From positions 156,020,178 to 156,084,177 of the forward strand of contig NC_134085.1 in the NCBI RefSeq assembly GCF_000715075.1: a stretch of DNA of 64,000 bases, written 5' to 3'. The DNA is from Nicotiana tabacum (Eukaryota > Streptophyta > Magnoliopsida > Solanales > Solanaceae). A model generated the notes under the pieces. It ran no database searches and was not told where the DNA came from. It saw only the letters and a list, made by a program, of their open reading frames with translations. The first letter of the stretch is position 1, and every line of letters begins with the position of its first letter. Position numbers and translations under genes: made by a program. Positions 19,810-30,872 of this stretch are shown piece after piece.

Positions 19810-19967
19810 CAAGCACTCCAGGACCGCCATGATCACTATAGAAGATGAAGATATGATCATTTGGACCACTATTCACCACCTTTCCGCTGCCTCCACTAAG
19901 AGCAGTTTTATTCCCAAGGATAACAGCAAAAAAGGTTATCAACAGTAATATCATCCCCAGTGTAATC
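19810..19967 (-). pseudogene. VPE: VPE exon B with catalytic His, 1-bp frameshift
   Basis: It starts in phase 0 with '[11 protein letters not shown]' and ends with '[15 protein letters not shown]', which includes the catalytic His. The length is 158 bp, but the phase needed by the next exon requires 157. The surplus base lies in the homopolymer at 19928-19935, and reading straight through gives a stop within ten codons. Splice sites (GAGGCAG|GATTAC and CTTG|GTTAGT) look usable. Confidence 0.8.
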
Positions 19968-20049
19968 CTGCCTCAAGAGACAGCATCTGATCAGAAAACT
20001 GAAGTTACTAGGTAGATATTATAAAATATGAGGAAGTATATACACCTAC

Positions 20050-20214
20050 CTTAGGGACTCCTTTGTAAACATCCTCACCATGAGGGCTATTAATAATAAC
20101 TCCTGGTCTTGGATTCTCTTCATTGTTTGCAATGTCATCGTACATGAACACTACAATGTTCTCATCTTTGAGACCACCCTTCTTCAACCGTTGATATGCG
20201 TGGCATATATCAGC
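20050..20214 (-). CDS. VPE: VPE exon A (start of the caspase-like fold)
   Basis: This exon encodes 55 codons in phase 0, from '[14 protein letters not shown]' through '[16 protein letters not shown]' to '[10 protein letters not shown]'. The acceptor is CTCAG|GCTGAT and the donor AAG|GTAGGTG. It matches the conserved legumain segment that follows the signal peptide and the first strand. The exon that should precede it was not found up to the copia element at 21213. Confidence 0.82.
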
Positions 20215-20406
20215 CTGAGTCAAGGTTGGCAGGGCATATTAAGAATTTAAGCTTTACATACACTGTGTAACAAATATTTAGGCAGATCACTTATTAGGTG
20301 ATTATCGGTAAATCTCTATACAAACATTAATTGGTAACTGATAAAAATTGTTACTAACCTACTGTCACAAGTTAAAAATAAATGTAAGTCTAAAAAATAC
20401 TTTATT

Positions 20407-20522
20407 CCTTGAGCCGAGAGTCTATTGGAAATAATCTCCCTACCTTCACAAGATAGGGATAAAGTCTGCGTACACATTATCCTCCCTAGATCCCACTTGT
20501 TACACATGGTTTGTTGTTGTTG
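20407..20522 (+). mobile_element. TS-type SINE, 3' fragment
   Basis: The segment 'GAGCCGAGAGTCTATTGGAA', 'AAAGTCTGCGTACACATTAT', 'CCTCCCTAGATCCCACTTGT' followed by a (TTG)n tail is the 3' half of the Solanaceae TS SINE as I know it. The tRNA-related 5' half is missing and no target duplication was found. Confidence 0.75.
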
Positions 20523-20634
20523 CTAGTGTAAATATTCTTTACTATGACAGTAGTATATAGAAAAGTGAAAACCATGTAAATGAAGACACAGTACATTCTT
20601 ATAATCAAGAGAAAGTTCACTATTTAGTGTTGGC

Positions 20635-20692
20635 TAGCCTGACAGCGTATCCGGCGCCATCACGCCCTTTAATGGATTTTGGGTCGTGACAT
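20635..20692 (-). repeat. Remnant of a chromovirus-type LTR end
   Basis: The minus strand reads 'GTCACGACCCAAAATCCATT' and then 'GGGCGTGATGGCGCC'. This is the GTCACGACCC...GTCGTGATGGC pattern at the start of the chromovirus LTR at 29329. Only about 58 bp remain. Confidence 0.45.
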
Positions 20693-21212
20693 AAGGGATT
20701 GCAGGAAAAGCTAAAATTTATTCTGCACTTTATTTGCTATTGAAGGTTGTTTAGATTTTATATGTAGTACTAACACTTGATAGAGGAGTCCGGAACCGAA
20801 ATATTTTCTTTTTGGACCAAACAAAAGCACTGTTGGTCAAAAAGAAGCTTGGTCAAACAGGCTACAAGCAATAACAATTATTATAACTACTATATCTTAA
20901 TTTTAAGAAAGTTAAAATTGCCTATATGAATTCTCCTTGACATATTGTTTTATTTAAGCTCATTCCAAACACAAATTAATAAAATAAATTTAAGATTTCT
21001 GTATTTTAATTTACTCATGAATTTATATCGTACAAGGAAAATCGATATTTAAATCAAAGTCAAAAAGAGGAACTCAAAGGCAAGAAAAGGAAATGACATT
21101 GTTTTTGTATTGTGTAACCCAGTAAATATCGGAATAGTCATTTTAACTTTTTCTTCTATCATTCCTTCCTTCGAAACAAAGAATTTTCTTGCCTACTTTT
21201 CTACCCAAAATA

Positions 21213-21579
21213 TGTAAGAATTTGAAAGACCAAAATTTTTAGGAGATTCCCTTTTTTTCTGTGTCTCAACCATTCTGAAACTTTGGTATTAATACCAACA
21301 TAGCAACATGTCCACTACCTATTGTCTATTGAATATAAACAAATTAATGTACTATGTATAACTTTATACAATATTTATATACACAACTTCGTCTTATTAT
21401 ATTTACATAATAGCATGCCTACTATCTAGTGGTTTCCGGATGGGAACAACTATATTTTGTTTCCAATTTGATAGCTATTGGAAGACCAATCAGATGTTGG
21501 GCCTGGGTCCTCAATTGTTGGGCCATTTCCATGCTTCTGGACCATTTCCATGTTGGGCTGCACAGATGAGGTTCTAACA
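21213..21579 (-). mobile_element. 3' LTR of the copia element
   Basis: It is bounded TGTAAGAATT...TTCTAACA on the plus strand, with TG...CA ends. A TATA-like TATATAAATAT lies on the minus strand at 21371-21381. The polyprotein C-terminal frame reads into it. Confidence 0.9.
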
Positions 21580-24500
21580 CCCCTCTCAAGTTAGAGGGGA
21601 GTGTAGCGAGGCCCAACTTGCCAAGAACCAAATTATGGGATGGCCCGGATAGGGGTTTGGTGAATATATCAGCTAATTGAGAGGATGATGGGACAAAGGA
21701 CAAAGAAATCAAACCAGAGAGAAATTGTTGCCTCAAAAATGGCAATCAAGGTCAACGTGCTTTGTTCGCTCATGGAATACAGGGTTCCGGGCGATGTGAA
21801 TTGCAGCTTGTGAATCAGAATGAACAGAAATCGGAAGAGACGGTGGTGTATCGAGATCTGTCAAGAGTCGAGTTAGCCAAGTGACTTCAGCAACTACCCG
21901 CCTCATAGATCGATACTCTGCTTCGGCGGATGAGAGCGATACTGAAGCTTGCTTCTTGGATTTCCATGAAATTGGAGATCCGCCGAGAGTGACAAAATAC
22001 CCACTTATAGATCGTCGTGTATCAACACAAAATCCCCAATCCGCATCACAAAATGCAAGTAGTGTGAGGGAGGGAGCAGAGGACATGAAAATACCCTGTC
22101 CAGGGTTGGATCTGAGATATCTAACCACCCGTAGGGCAGCATTAAAGTGAGGCACTCGGGGCTGTTGCATGAATTGACTGAGGTGTTGTACTGGATAGGA
22201 CAGGTCTGGTCTTGTGTGAGTGAGATAATTCAATTTGCCTAGGAGTCGGCGATAGACAGTTGGATCAGAAAAAAGGTCACCAGATTCAGCACTAAGCTTG
22301 CATGAAGGGTCCAATGGAGATGTGGCAGAGGGCAAACGACTACAATCAAATTCTTCAAGAACTTCCAAGGTGAATTTCCGTTGACTGATGATTAAACCTT
22401 GTGGCTCGCGAAGAGTCTCCAGACCCAAAAAATAGTGTAAGTCACCTAAGTCCTTGATCTGAAATTCCTGGTGAAGAAATTGTTTCAATTGATGAAGTTT
22501 TTCCTTGTTATTTCCTGTAAGCAGGATGTCATCAACGTAAACTGCGACAATTGAAATTGAATCTAGTGATTTCTTGTAAAAGAGTGAGTAGTCATTAAGA
22601 GATGAATGAAACCCTTTGAAACTTAATGCTGTTGTTAGCCTGGCATACCATTGGCGCGAGGCTTGCCTCAGACCATAAAGTGATTTGCGAAGTAAACACA
22701 CATGGTTGGGATTAGTTGGAATTTTGCCTGCTGGAAACTTCATATATACCTCTTCCTGTAATTCACCATGTAAGAATGCGTTGTTTACATCTAGCTGTGA
22801 GATTCCCCATCCTTTCTTGACTGCAATAGCTAGAAGACATCGTATGGTAGTCATTTTTACCACTGGGGAAAATGTCTCGTTAAAGTCAATCCCTTCTCTT
22901 TGAATGTCACCTCGAATAACCAGCCTAGCCTTCAACCTCTCTACACTTCCATTTGCATTATGTTTTACTTTATAAACCCATTTGCAAGGAAGAGCCTTTT
23001 TTCCATGTGGTAATTCCACAATTTCCCAAGTTTGGTTGGCTTCTAGTGCTTTAAACTCAGTGTCCATTGCTTGTTGCCAACCAGGATGCATATTAGCTTG
23101 GGAAAAACTGGTAGGTTCAACTATGTTTGAAATAGAGTTAATAAGATGTTGATTGATAGTGGAAAGTCCAGCAAAGGAAAAAATGGTAGGATTAACAGGT
23201 TGATTGAAACATGAATCAGTTAAAGTAGTAAAGTAAACATTATTGCAAACATAATCATGTAAATAGGCTGGTCTAGTATGAGGTCTGTCTGATCTTCTCA
23301 AAATTAGTGGAGATGTATCCTGTTGTGAAAGATCCAACTCTGATGCATGATGAATTGGAGATTCTGATCTTTGGTTTGAAGTAGAACTAGGAGGAGAAAT
23401 GAGAGTAGAAGAATGAACTGGATTAGGAGCATTACAAATAGGATGAATGGAATTAAAAGGTCCATTGATGGCATCAGAACTACTGTCAACCAAATCAGTA
23501 ACTGGAAAAAATCCAGGGAACATAGGATGAGAACTGGATGGTAGAGAAAATGCATAAATAGATTCATGGAATTGCACATCTCTAGAAACAAAGATCTTCT
23601 TAGTATTAAAATCTAGCAGTTTGTAACCTTTCTTACCATAAGGATACCCAATAAACACACAAGCCTTAGCCCTTGCTCCTAACTTGTCCCTGTTGTGAGA
23701 AAGAGTTGAGGCATAACACAAACAACCAAAGGATCTAAGGAAATCATAATTAGGAGCTTGACCAAACAAAATCTCATAAGGTGTTTTGTTCCTGATGACT
23801 TTTGAAGGAAATCTATTGATCAAAAAAGTGGCAGTGAGTAAGCATTCTCCCCAATATGAAATAGGAATTTTAGATTGGTGCAATAGAGCTCTGGATGTTT
23901 CTAAAATGTGTCTATGCTTCCTCTCAACAACTCCATTTTGTTGAGGGGTAGCAGTGCATGAAGTTTGGTGTATGATCCCTTGAGAAACTAAATATTCAGA
24001 GGTTGTTAAACTTGTACCCAATTCTAGTGCATTGTCTGATCTGATAATTTTAACTTTGGTGGAAAATTGTCTTTCTACCATCACCAGGAAGTCCTTTAAT
24101 ACTGAAAAAGCGTTACTTTTTGTGCTTAACAGAAAAGTCCAAGTTCCCCTACTATAATCATCAACGATGCTAAGAAAATATCTATATCCATTATAGGTAG
24201 TTGTCTTATATGGCCCCCATGTATCAATATGAATTAGTTCAAAAATATGTTTGCTGGTGATATTGCTTGAATGAAAAGGAATTCTTGTTTGTCTAGCTAA
24301 AGGACAGATATCGCATTGATAGTGAACATTGGATATAGAAGGGAAAACAGATGGCATATTAATGTTTTTCATTGCAGAAAATGGCATATGACCTAATCTA
24401 AGATGCCATAGCCTTACATTGGAATTAACCTTTTCAGGAAAAGAAACTGAAGAAAGGGAAATAGCATGACTAGATTGTCTTGCTTTAGGTAATGAAACTA

Positions 24501-26063
24501 CATTGTTGTCAGATGACTTCTTAAGCTTATGGCTTGAAGAATCTAGAAGATAGATGCCCCCTTTTGCTTCACCAAGACCCTGAGGGATCCTCATTGAAAG
24601 GCCCTGTATCATGCATGTAGTAGCGGAGAAGATTAGAAGACAGTTGTATTGTTTGCAAATTTTTTGAACTGAAAGTAGATTGTATTTGAAAGAAGACACA
24701 TATAAGACATCTTTTAGAGTCAAATTGCCTGGAATAGATACATCTCCAATGTGAGTCACTTTTATTCTATATGAATTAGGAAGATTTATCATTAAAGGTT
24801 TTGGAAGAGGTTTGAATGTGGAAAAAATTGTAGGGTCTGAAGACATATGTTCAGAAGCTCCTGAATCCAATATCCAAGAGGTGATTTTGAAATTGGAAGA
24901 TGTAGAAGGTGAACCATTAAATGCTTTACCTGCACAGTTGGCAACATTTGCAACAACATCTGAGTTAGAAGACACTGTCTGACCACCCTTCACCTGTTGA
25001 AGAAGTTGAACCAGCTGAGAAACTTGGCTTTGTGTGAGTTGTTGACTTCCATTGCTTCCATTAACAATGCTCTGCTCTCCTACTTCACTGTCAAAATATG
25101 CTGCATTGCTCTTAACAGGTGCCTGGAACCTTTTTGACCTTGTGAACTTGAAGTCTGCTGGAAATCCAATGATCCTGTAGCATTTATCCACTGAATGCCC
25201 AGGTTTTTTACAGTAAGAGCAGCTCAAATTGTTCTTCTTTCCCTGGAAATCAGAATTTCCAAATTTCTGACTTGGATGACTTTGATTTGCAGCCATGAAG
25301 GATGAAGAATCTCCAGGGAATTGAGAGTTTACATAAACTTCCCTTTGCTTCTCATCTTGCATCAACAGGGAATATGCATGTCCCACAGTTGGAAGGGGTG
25401 TCAACATCAAGATACTACTCTTCACTGAGGCATAGGTGTCATTCAACCCCATGAGAAACTTAATTAACCTCTCATCCTGGAGTGATTTGGACATTTTCAT
25501 CTTACCTCCACAACTACATTCACATGAGCAGTTGACATGCGTATTCAAGGTATCTAACTCATCCCATAGCCTCTTAATCTTAGTGAAATACCCTGCTATG
25601 TTGCTTGACCCTGAACCAAATCACTCAACTCTTTCTGTAAATGATACATTTTTGCACCATTTGATTGACCAAATCTATCTTCCAAATCATCCCACAGATG
25701 TTTGGCTGTTTTGGAATAGATGACACTTTCACCAATCTCTCTGGAAAGGGAGTTCAACAACCAAGATATGACCATGTCATTACACCTATTCCATAACTTG
25801 AAGTCAGGTGTTTCTGAGCTTGGTGCAAGGCAGGTTCCATCTATGAACCCCACCTTGTTTTTGGCAGAAAGAGCAATGAGAATGGACCTGCGCCACCCTC
25901 CATAGCTTTTACCATCAAAGTTTGTGTTTACTAAGTTCATTCCGGGTGAATCTGAGGGGCGAAGGAAGTAAGGATGACTTGAGTCCTTCATTCCACCTCC
26001 ATTATTTGCAGAGGTGGTGACATTTGCTGAACTGACCTCAGCTGTTTCAAGAATAGAACCCAT
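21422..26063 (-). pseudogene. Copia gag-protease-integrase-RT-RNase H polyprotein, two frameshifts
   Basis: Three frames carry one polyprotein: 26063-25596 (start 'MGSILETAEVSSANV', copia gag N-terminus), 25548-21733 (1271 codons) and 21745-21422. In the long frame, in order: zinc knuckle '[14 protein letters not shown]', protease '[12 protein letters not shown]', '[10 protein letters not shown]' pre-integrase motif, integrase core ('HIDTWGPY', 'DDYSRGTW', '[10 protein letters not shown]'), RT with '[11 protein letters not shown]', and RNase H ending '[12 protein letters not shown]'. One base is missing near 25600-25620 and one in the T run near 21735-21740, just before the conserved 'LADIFTKPL' tail. 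Order integrase-before-RT defines copia. Both lesions look recent and random. Confidence 0.9.
21580..21599 (-). promoter_or_regulatory. Polypurine tract of the copia element
   Basis: The minus strand ends CTTGAGAGGGG directly before the 3' LTR start TGTTAGAACC. Composition and position fit. Confidence 0.7.
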
Positions 26064-26129
26064 TGAAGAACAAGATATTGAAGATAAGAGTGAACAGAAA
26101 AAAAAAAACTAAAGGATCGATACTTTAGA

Positions 26130-26147
26130 GCTACTGCTCTGATACCA
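26130..26147 (-). promoter_or_regulatory. Primer binding site, initiator tRNA-Met type
   Basis: The minus strand reads TGGTATCAGAGCAGTAGC directly abutting the 5' LTR. TGGTATCAGAGC is the standard complement of the plant initiator tRNA-Met 3' end. Confidence 0.9.
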
Positions 26148-26514
26148 TGTAAGAATTTGAAAGACCAAAATTTTTAGGAGATTCCCTTTTTTTCTGTGTC
26201 TCAACTATTCTGAAACTTTGGTATTAATACCAACATAGCAACATGTCCACTACCTATTGTCTATTGAATACAAACAAATTAATGTACTATGTATAACTTT
26301 ATACAATATTTATATACACAACTATGTCTTATTATATTTACATAATAGCATGCCTACTATCTAGTGGTTTCCGGATGGGAACAACTATATTTTGTTTCCA
26401 ATTTGACAACTATTGGAAGACCAATCAGATGTTGGGCCTGGGTCCTCAATTGTTGGGCCATTTCCATGCTTCTGGACCATTTCCATGTTGGGCTGCACAG
26501 ATGAGGTTCTAACA
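26148..26514 (-). mobile_element. 5' LTR of the copia element
   Basis: It is 367 bp with a TATA-like TATATAAATAT at 26306-26316 on the minus strand. It is followed by the second AAATA target copy. Confidence 0.9.
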
Positions 26515-26519
26515 AAATA

Positions 26520-27864
26520 AAATAGACATAGGAAAAAAGAAAAAGCTCGACCGAAATTGTGAAACAAGTTAAAAAAGAAAAAAAAAAGGAACAACTGGAA
26601 TAATTAAAAGTAACAAAGCAATAGTTGAAAGATAAAAACAATTCAAGTGATTCGTGCTACTTTTTCCTCTCTTTTTTATTTTTTTTTGGGTTTACTTTAT
26701 TCACATGAACCGATATCATATAGCGTATTGTCTTCATTTAAAGACGTCATTCAACAGCGTAAAAGGTGATTTAAAAGAAGGGAAACTACTTGTCCATTCT
26801 ATTTATAAGTAGCTTATTATAAAAGTTAGTCAATTTATTAAATATTATTAATATTAAACAATTAGTTATTTTATCAATAAAATATCAAATTTTTGCTTTC
26901 TTTTGAGTGAGTGTTATTAGAATAGATTAGGTACATCTAAGAAGCTTGAATCTCAGTTTTGGGATGATTTGGTGGAGTTTTGAGGTGTTTGAATTGAAAA
27001 TTCGAAGTAGAAGATGAACATGAACAAAATGATATTTGTATCACACTTGTGTATCATTTGTGTATCATATTTGTATCAAATATGTATCACATGTAAATCC
27101 ATGTATCCAGAAATCCATGTTGAACTTAATAAAAATCAAAACTAAAATAAAGAATTCAAAAAAAAATGTGATTTCTATTTATGGTTCCACATTTCATTTA
27201 CATGCAATAAAATACTTCGAAAGGTTTAAAGATAAGAACCGCATTTTTACTTCATGAAACGAAAAACTTGAATCCCCGTTCGATTCACTGCTCAAACTTG
27301 GAGAAAAATAGGCCTATTTCAAAAGAGACTAGTAATAAGTAAGAATAGAAAATTCGATTTAAGTTTTAAATTAGTTTAAGTTAGTCCATAGATACATGTT
27401 TGATACATCCGTCGCAGAAGAATTTTTTGAACTTAATTTTAACTACGAATTTTGATATCAAATCAGTCCAAATCACCTCCAATCTTCCTCAAAATTTGTA
27501 TATGGCTCATCTATATGTTTTTAATGAATTTCAATCATACCCATTAAAAAGGGTCACTTTTTTCTTAGATTTTTAGAATTTTTTATACATATTTTTTTGT
27601 ATTTCATCACCTTATTTGCTAGCTCATCCATGAAGTTCCCTTTCCGTCTTTCATCTAATGTTGCTAATCACGCTTAAATATATGGAAGATCTTTGCATGT
27701 GATTATTGGAGAGAAAGAACCTTATTTATTTGGGTTAAGTTTTATATGTGCTTGGCTAGTTTTGGTAAGTTTATGATTAATGGCTAGAGATTGGTAAGTT
27801 GGGATATATTTGGGACAGTTCTGTAAGATTCCCTTAAAACAAACACGTGGAAGCCCATCTATTT
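26520..27864. other. Intergenic AT-rich sequence
   Basis: No supported gene. A short run of GTATCA-type repeats is present at 27035-27095. The short open frames here show no recognisable protein. Confidence 0.5.
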
Positions 27865-28091
27865 ATTGTATAGCGTATTTCTTTCTTTTTTGGTTGGGTT
27901 TACCCACCATGTGTTTGATGTCCACAGTGGAGCCCGACTACATCTGAAGCGTCGCATAAGGCTTATTTAATGAAAAAGCACTTCCTAACAAGATTTTTTT
28001 ATACCCAAGGCTCGAACCAAGACCTCTGGTTAACGGTGGAAGGATATATTACATCCATTCCACCGTAATCCATATTAATTGTATAGCGTAT
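27865..28091 (-). mobile_element. Au-type SINE with 14-bp target duplication
   Basis: The SINE body is 27879-28077 on the minus strand. It has a B-box-like GGTTCGAGCC and the Au 3' signature 'TAGTCGGGCTCCACTGTGGA' ending in an A-rich tail. It is flanked by perfect 14-bp copies of ATTGTATAGCGTAT at 27865-27878 and 28078-28091. The family name is from memory. Confidence 0.8.
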
Positions 28092-28953
28092 GGGTGTACA
28101 AAGAAAAGCGACAAACCGCACCAACCCGATAATCCGAGTCAACCCGAGAAGAAAAACCAACTATGGTTCGGTTTGATTTGGTTTGGTTTTTGAAAAAAAA
28201 CCCGACCAAAATTGGTTTGATTTGATTTTAACCAAAGAAAGTCAAATCGAAACCAAACCAACCCGATATTACATAGTATATAGAAATTTTAGATATATTT
28301 AATATATAAATATACTTATTGTGATGTAATTTATAATATTTCTAAAACTTTTTCATAATTTTATCTTTAAAGGTATTATTTCAAAGTTGAACTTAGAACT
28401 TTGAATGTTCCAATAAGTTTTATAGTCATTAATATTAGTAACTCATATAATGCTAACAAAAGCCCAAACTAAAATCAAATAATACTAATGCTAACAAAAG
28501 ATATTCAATTTAATACTAGGAATGTCAATGTATCGAATATCTAGTTTTTGTTTTGCGATGTTTAGATAAAAATGTATCACCTATTTTTATTTTTTTCTTT
28601 AGCAGTTAATCATATAATTAATACTCCCTTATTAGTCTACTTATTTTAGCATGACTTAGTACTTTTAGATTATGTTTATTTTTGTTATGGCTTTTTAATT
28701 AACAATATTTATATTAGGTGATTTTATTGTTTTTATTGTTGAATATTTTAGGATAATGCCATGACACATCTCATATTCTATATTATTTTTTTGGAAAATA
28801 CCTTATATAGTTATATCATACTAGGATTAAAGAAATATTTGGAGCACAAGTTATATGTTTTGTGCTACAAAGATTTTAGCGGAAAAACCCCGAAAGAACC
28901 CAAAAAAATCGAGATTGAAAAATCCGAGTTTGATTGGTTTGGTTTGTGTATAC
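28092..28953. mobile_element. Non-autonomous DNA transposon, right end truncated
   Basis: It begins GGGTGTACAAAG and has subterminal inverted motifs: AACCAAACC-type at the left, GGTTTGGTTT at both ends, and CCCGA/CCGAG-rich stretches. The AT-rich middle has no ORF. This fits a dispersed plant family whose ends read GGGTGTAC... and carry repeated GGTTTGGTTT. The right terminus is missing and the sequence changes character at about 28953. Confidence 0.6.
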
Positions 28954-29328
28954 GGTGGAAATTGGGGCTATCCAGATTTCGGTATTCGATGGAAAAAGTG
29001 ATTCCATGTCGGAAGACCAAAATGTCGAGCTCGGGGTCGAAGTTCCTTTCCGAGGTCATGGTCGATAACACTTACCGAAGCCGGAAGAAGGCATGCTTCC
29101 AGGTGATGCCGGTATGAGTCAATAACGGAAAGAGCGAGATACCCGCAACGGGCCAAAGATCACGGCGTAAATTTCGGAATGGATTGATCTTCAGCGGTTA
29201 AACAGTTGTCAAATATAATTTCCTACTATAGTTGGAAGTGTACCTTATTTAGGACCCCCCTCCCTCCGGTTATAAAAAGGGGGGATCATATCCATTTGTA
29301 ACGGATTGATCACTGCTCACTGATAAGA
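28954..29328 (+). mobile_element. Truncated LTR-like fragment with TATA box
   Basis: This GC-richer segment contains TATAAAAAGG at 29271-29280, preceded by a C-rich tract. That resembles an LTR U3/R region oriented plus. It is cut by the DNA transposon on one side and the chromovirus LTR on the other, so the family is not identified. Confidence 0.4.
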
Positions 29329-29598
29329 TATCACGACCCCAGTTCGCCCTCCGTGAACAAGTCATGACGGCACCTTGTCCCTACGACTAGGTAAGCCTAT
29401 CAATGCGAAACAACACAACTTGCGGAAATAATAATTAAAACTGAACAACTAGAAGAAAAAATGTATATAAATGTCGCTTGACATATACAACTCAATATCG
29501 CGGAAGTCCACAATATCATCCCCAAAACCCGAAAGCTCATGGGAACACAAGCTAACAGAATGTAATACACTGCTCTAACTCCAGAATGTCTAAAAACA

Positions 29599-29750
29599 AC
29601 AGCGCGGGGATCTACCGGAATCATTCCGTAGTCCCAAAGTAAATATGCAGGGGGATCTACCGGAAATCTAACCCGTGTCCCAAAGTAAACAAACAAGGGG
29701 GGGAGCTACCGGAATCCCACATCCGTAGTCCCAATGTAAATACGCAGCCA
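29599..29750. repeat. LTR minisatellite, about 45-bp units
   Basis: Three units share 'GGGGATCTACCGGAATC' and 'CGTAGTCCCAAAGTAAATA'. They correspond to the 49-bp units at 63836-64000. Confidence 0.65.
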
Positions 29751-30595
29751 CAACAAAAAAATATTCAGAAATGGAGTACAAAAATACAAGACAGCAGGTA
29801 GTTCTAGCCTAACATTCTTCACTTAATACAAACAAAGCAACTTAAGCAAATAGGCAATTTAGGTCAACTAGGCATGCTTTTCTAATCTAATACATGGTAT
29901 ATTTGCAAGTGGGATAAAGCAGGTAAGAAAGAAACTCAGTCTGAATAATTAAAGTAAAACCGGATTTTCAACAATTAGATCAAGTACGCGTCCGTCACCT
30001 CGCGTACAAGGCATTCAATTACCAAATATCATGTCCTAAGGGGAAAGGTCCCCCACACAAGGTTAGACAAGCCACTTACCTCGAACCGGCTCCAAAATCA
30101 ACTCGAAACCACATGTTTGCCAAGAGTATCCGACTTCAAATGGCCAAAATCTATTCAATTCCATTACATATAGTAAATAACATCTCAAGCAACTGATTCT
30201 ACAATTTAATTCAAAGCTAAGACGCGAAATTAGTTAAAGTGACCAAAACGCCCCTCAGGCCAATGTCTCGGAATTGGATGAAATTAACATTTTTAGAACC
30301 CTCGTAATCTCAAGAGTCTAACCATATAAAAATCTCTCAAATCGGAGGTCAAACACCTATTCAAAACTCAATAATTCGGTCTATGATGTTTCTTCCAATT
30401 TTTCCCAATTTTTAATCCCCAATACGAATTTAGATGATGAAATTAACTATAGATTGATGGAATATAACTAGAAAGGGGTAAAGAACCGCTACCCAATGAT
30501 CTTCTCTTCAAATCCCTCTCAAAATCGCCCTCTCCCGAGCTACAATTCGATTTTTCTAACTTTTGAAACTACACCCTTGAATTTCATATTTCAGC

Positions 30596-30872
30596 CCAGT
30601 GATTTCCGCATCTGCGGTCAAGGGACCGCATCTGCGGTCAAGGGACCGCATCTGCGGTCCCGCTTCTGCGGACCATTTGTCGCATATGCGACTCCTACTT
30701 AAAAATCCAATTTCCGCATCTGCGGTTGTTCTTCCGCGGTGCGGTACCGCTTCTGCGGTTAAAGTCCCACATCTGTGGAACCTGCTTATCCTGCCCAAAT
30801 CTGCATCTGCGCTTGCCTTGCCGCTTCTGCAGCTCCACACCTGCGGAACCCAAACCGCAGGTGCGGTTATGA
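30596..30872. repeat. GCGG/CCGC palindrome array in the chromovirus LTR
   Basis: There are about ten variants of CCGCATCTGCGG or CCGCTTCTGCGG, including three near-identical units in tandem at 30605-30660 ('GGGACCGCATCTGCGGTCAA'). Each unit can form a short hairpin. Confidence 0.8.

Larger units (their letters stand above)
7927..20214 (-). pseudogene. VPE: Vacuolar processing enzyme (legumain, C13 cysteine protease), broken gene split by a retrotransposon
   Basis: Four consecutive minus-strand exons encode the protease core: 20050-20214, 19810-19967, 19113-19198 and 7927-8126. VPE is a vacuolar asparaginyl endopeptidase that matures seed and vacuolar proteins and takes part in plant cell death. 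The exons join in phase with good GT/AG sites and hold the catalytic His (SDHGGPG) and Cys (EACES). Three things argue against function. The second exon has one surplus base in the run at 19928-19935, which shifts the frame. The usual EACESGS motif reads EACESSS. Neither the signal-peptide exon nor the C-terminal exons are in the window, the Ogre LTR beginning 232 bp past the last exon. A 10.9 kb Tat element sits in the third intron, same orientation. If the surplus base were an assembly error, the remaining exons could still be spliceable. Confidence 0.8.
20215..21212. other. VPE upstream intron or flank, no further exon recognised
   Basis: This AT-rich stretch should hold the intron upstream of VPE exon A and, if present, the signal-peptide exon. 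I found no sequence for the expected first exon. It contains a TS SINE tail and a small LTR-like remnant, listed separately. The rest shows nothing recognisable. Confidence 0.5.
21213..26514 (-). mobile_element. Complete Ty1/copia retrotransposon, target duplication AAATA
   Basis: A 5302-bp element on the minus strand. Both LTRs are 367 bp (21213-21579 and 26148-26514) with about six differences by eye. It is flanked by AAATA at 21208-21212 and 26515-26519. A polypurine tract and a tRNA-Met primer binding site are in the expected places. The polyprotein is broken by two 1-bp frameshifts, so the copy is not autonomous. It lies upstream of VPE exon A and may separate that exon from the missing first exon. 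Confidence 0.92.

Noticed and set aside
29599..29750. CRISPR-like spaced repeats (also 63836-64000 and 30596-30872)
   Set aside because: Units are contiguous or degenerate minisatellites inside LTRs of a plant genome, without unique spacers.
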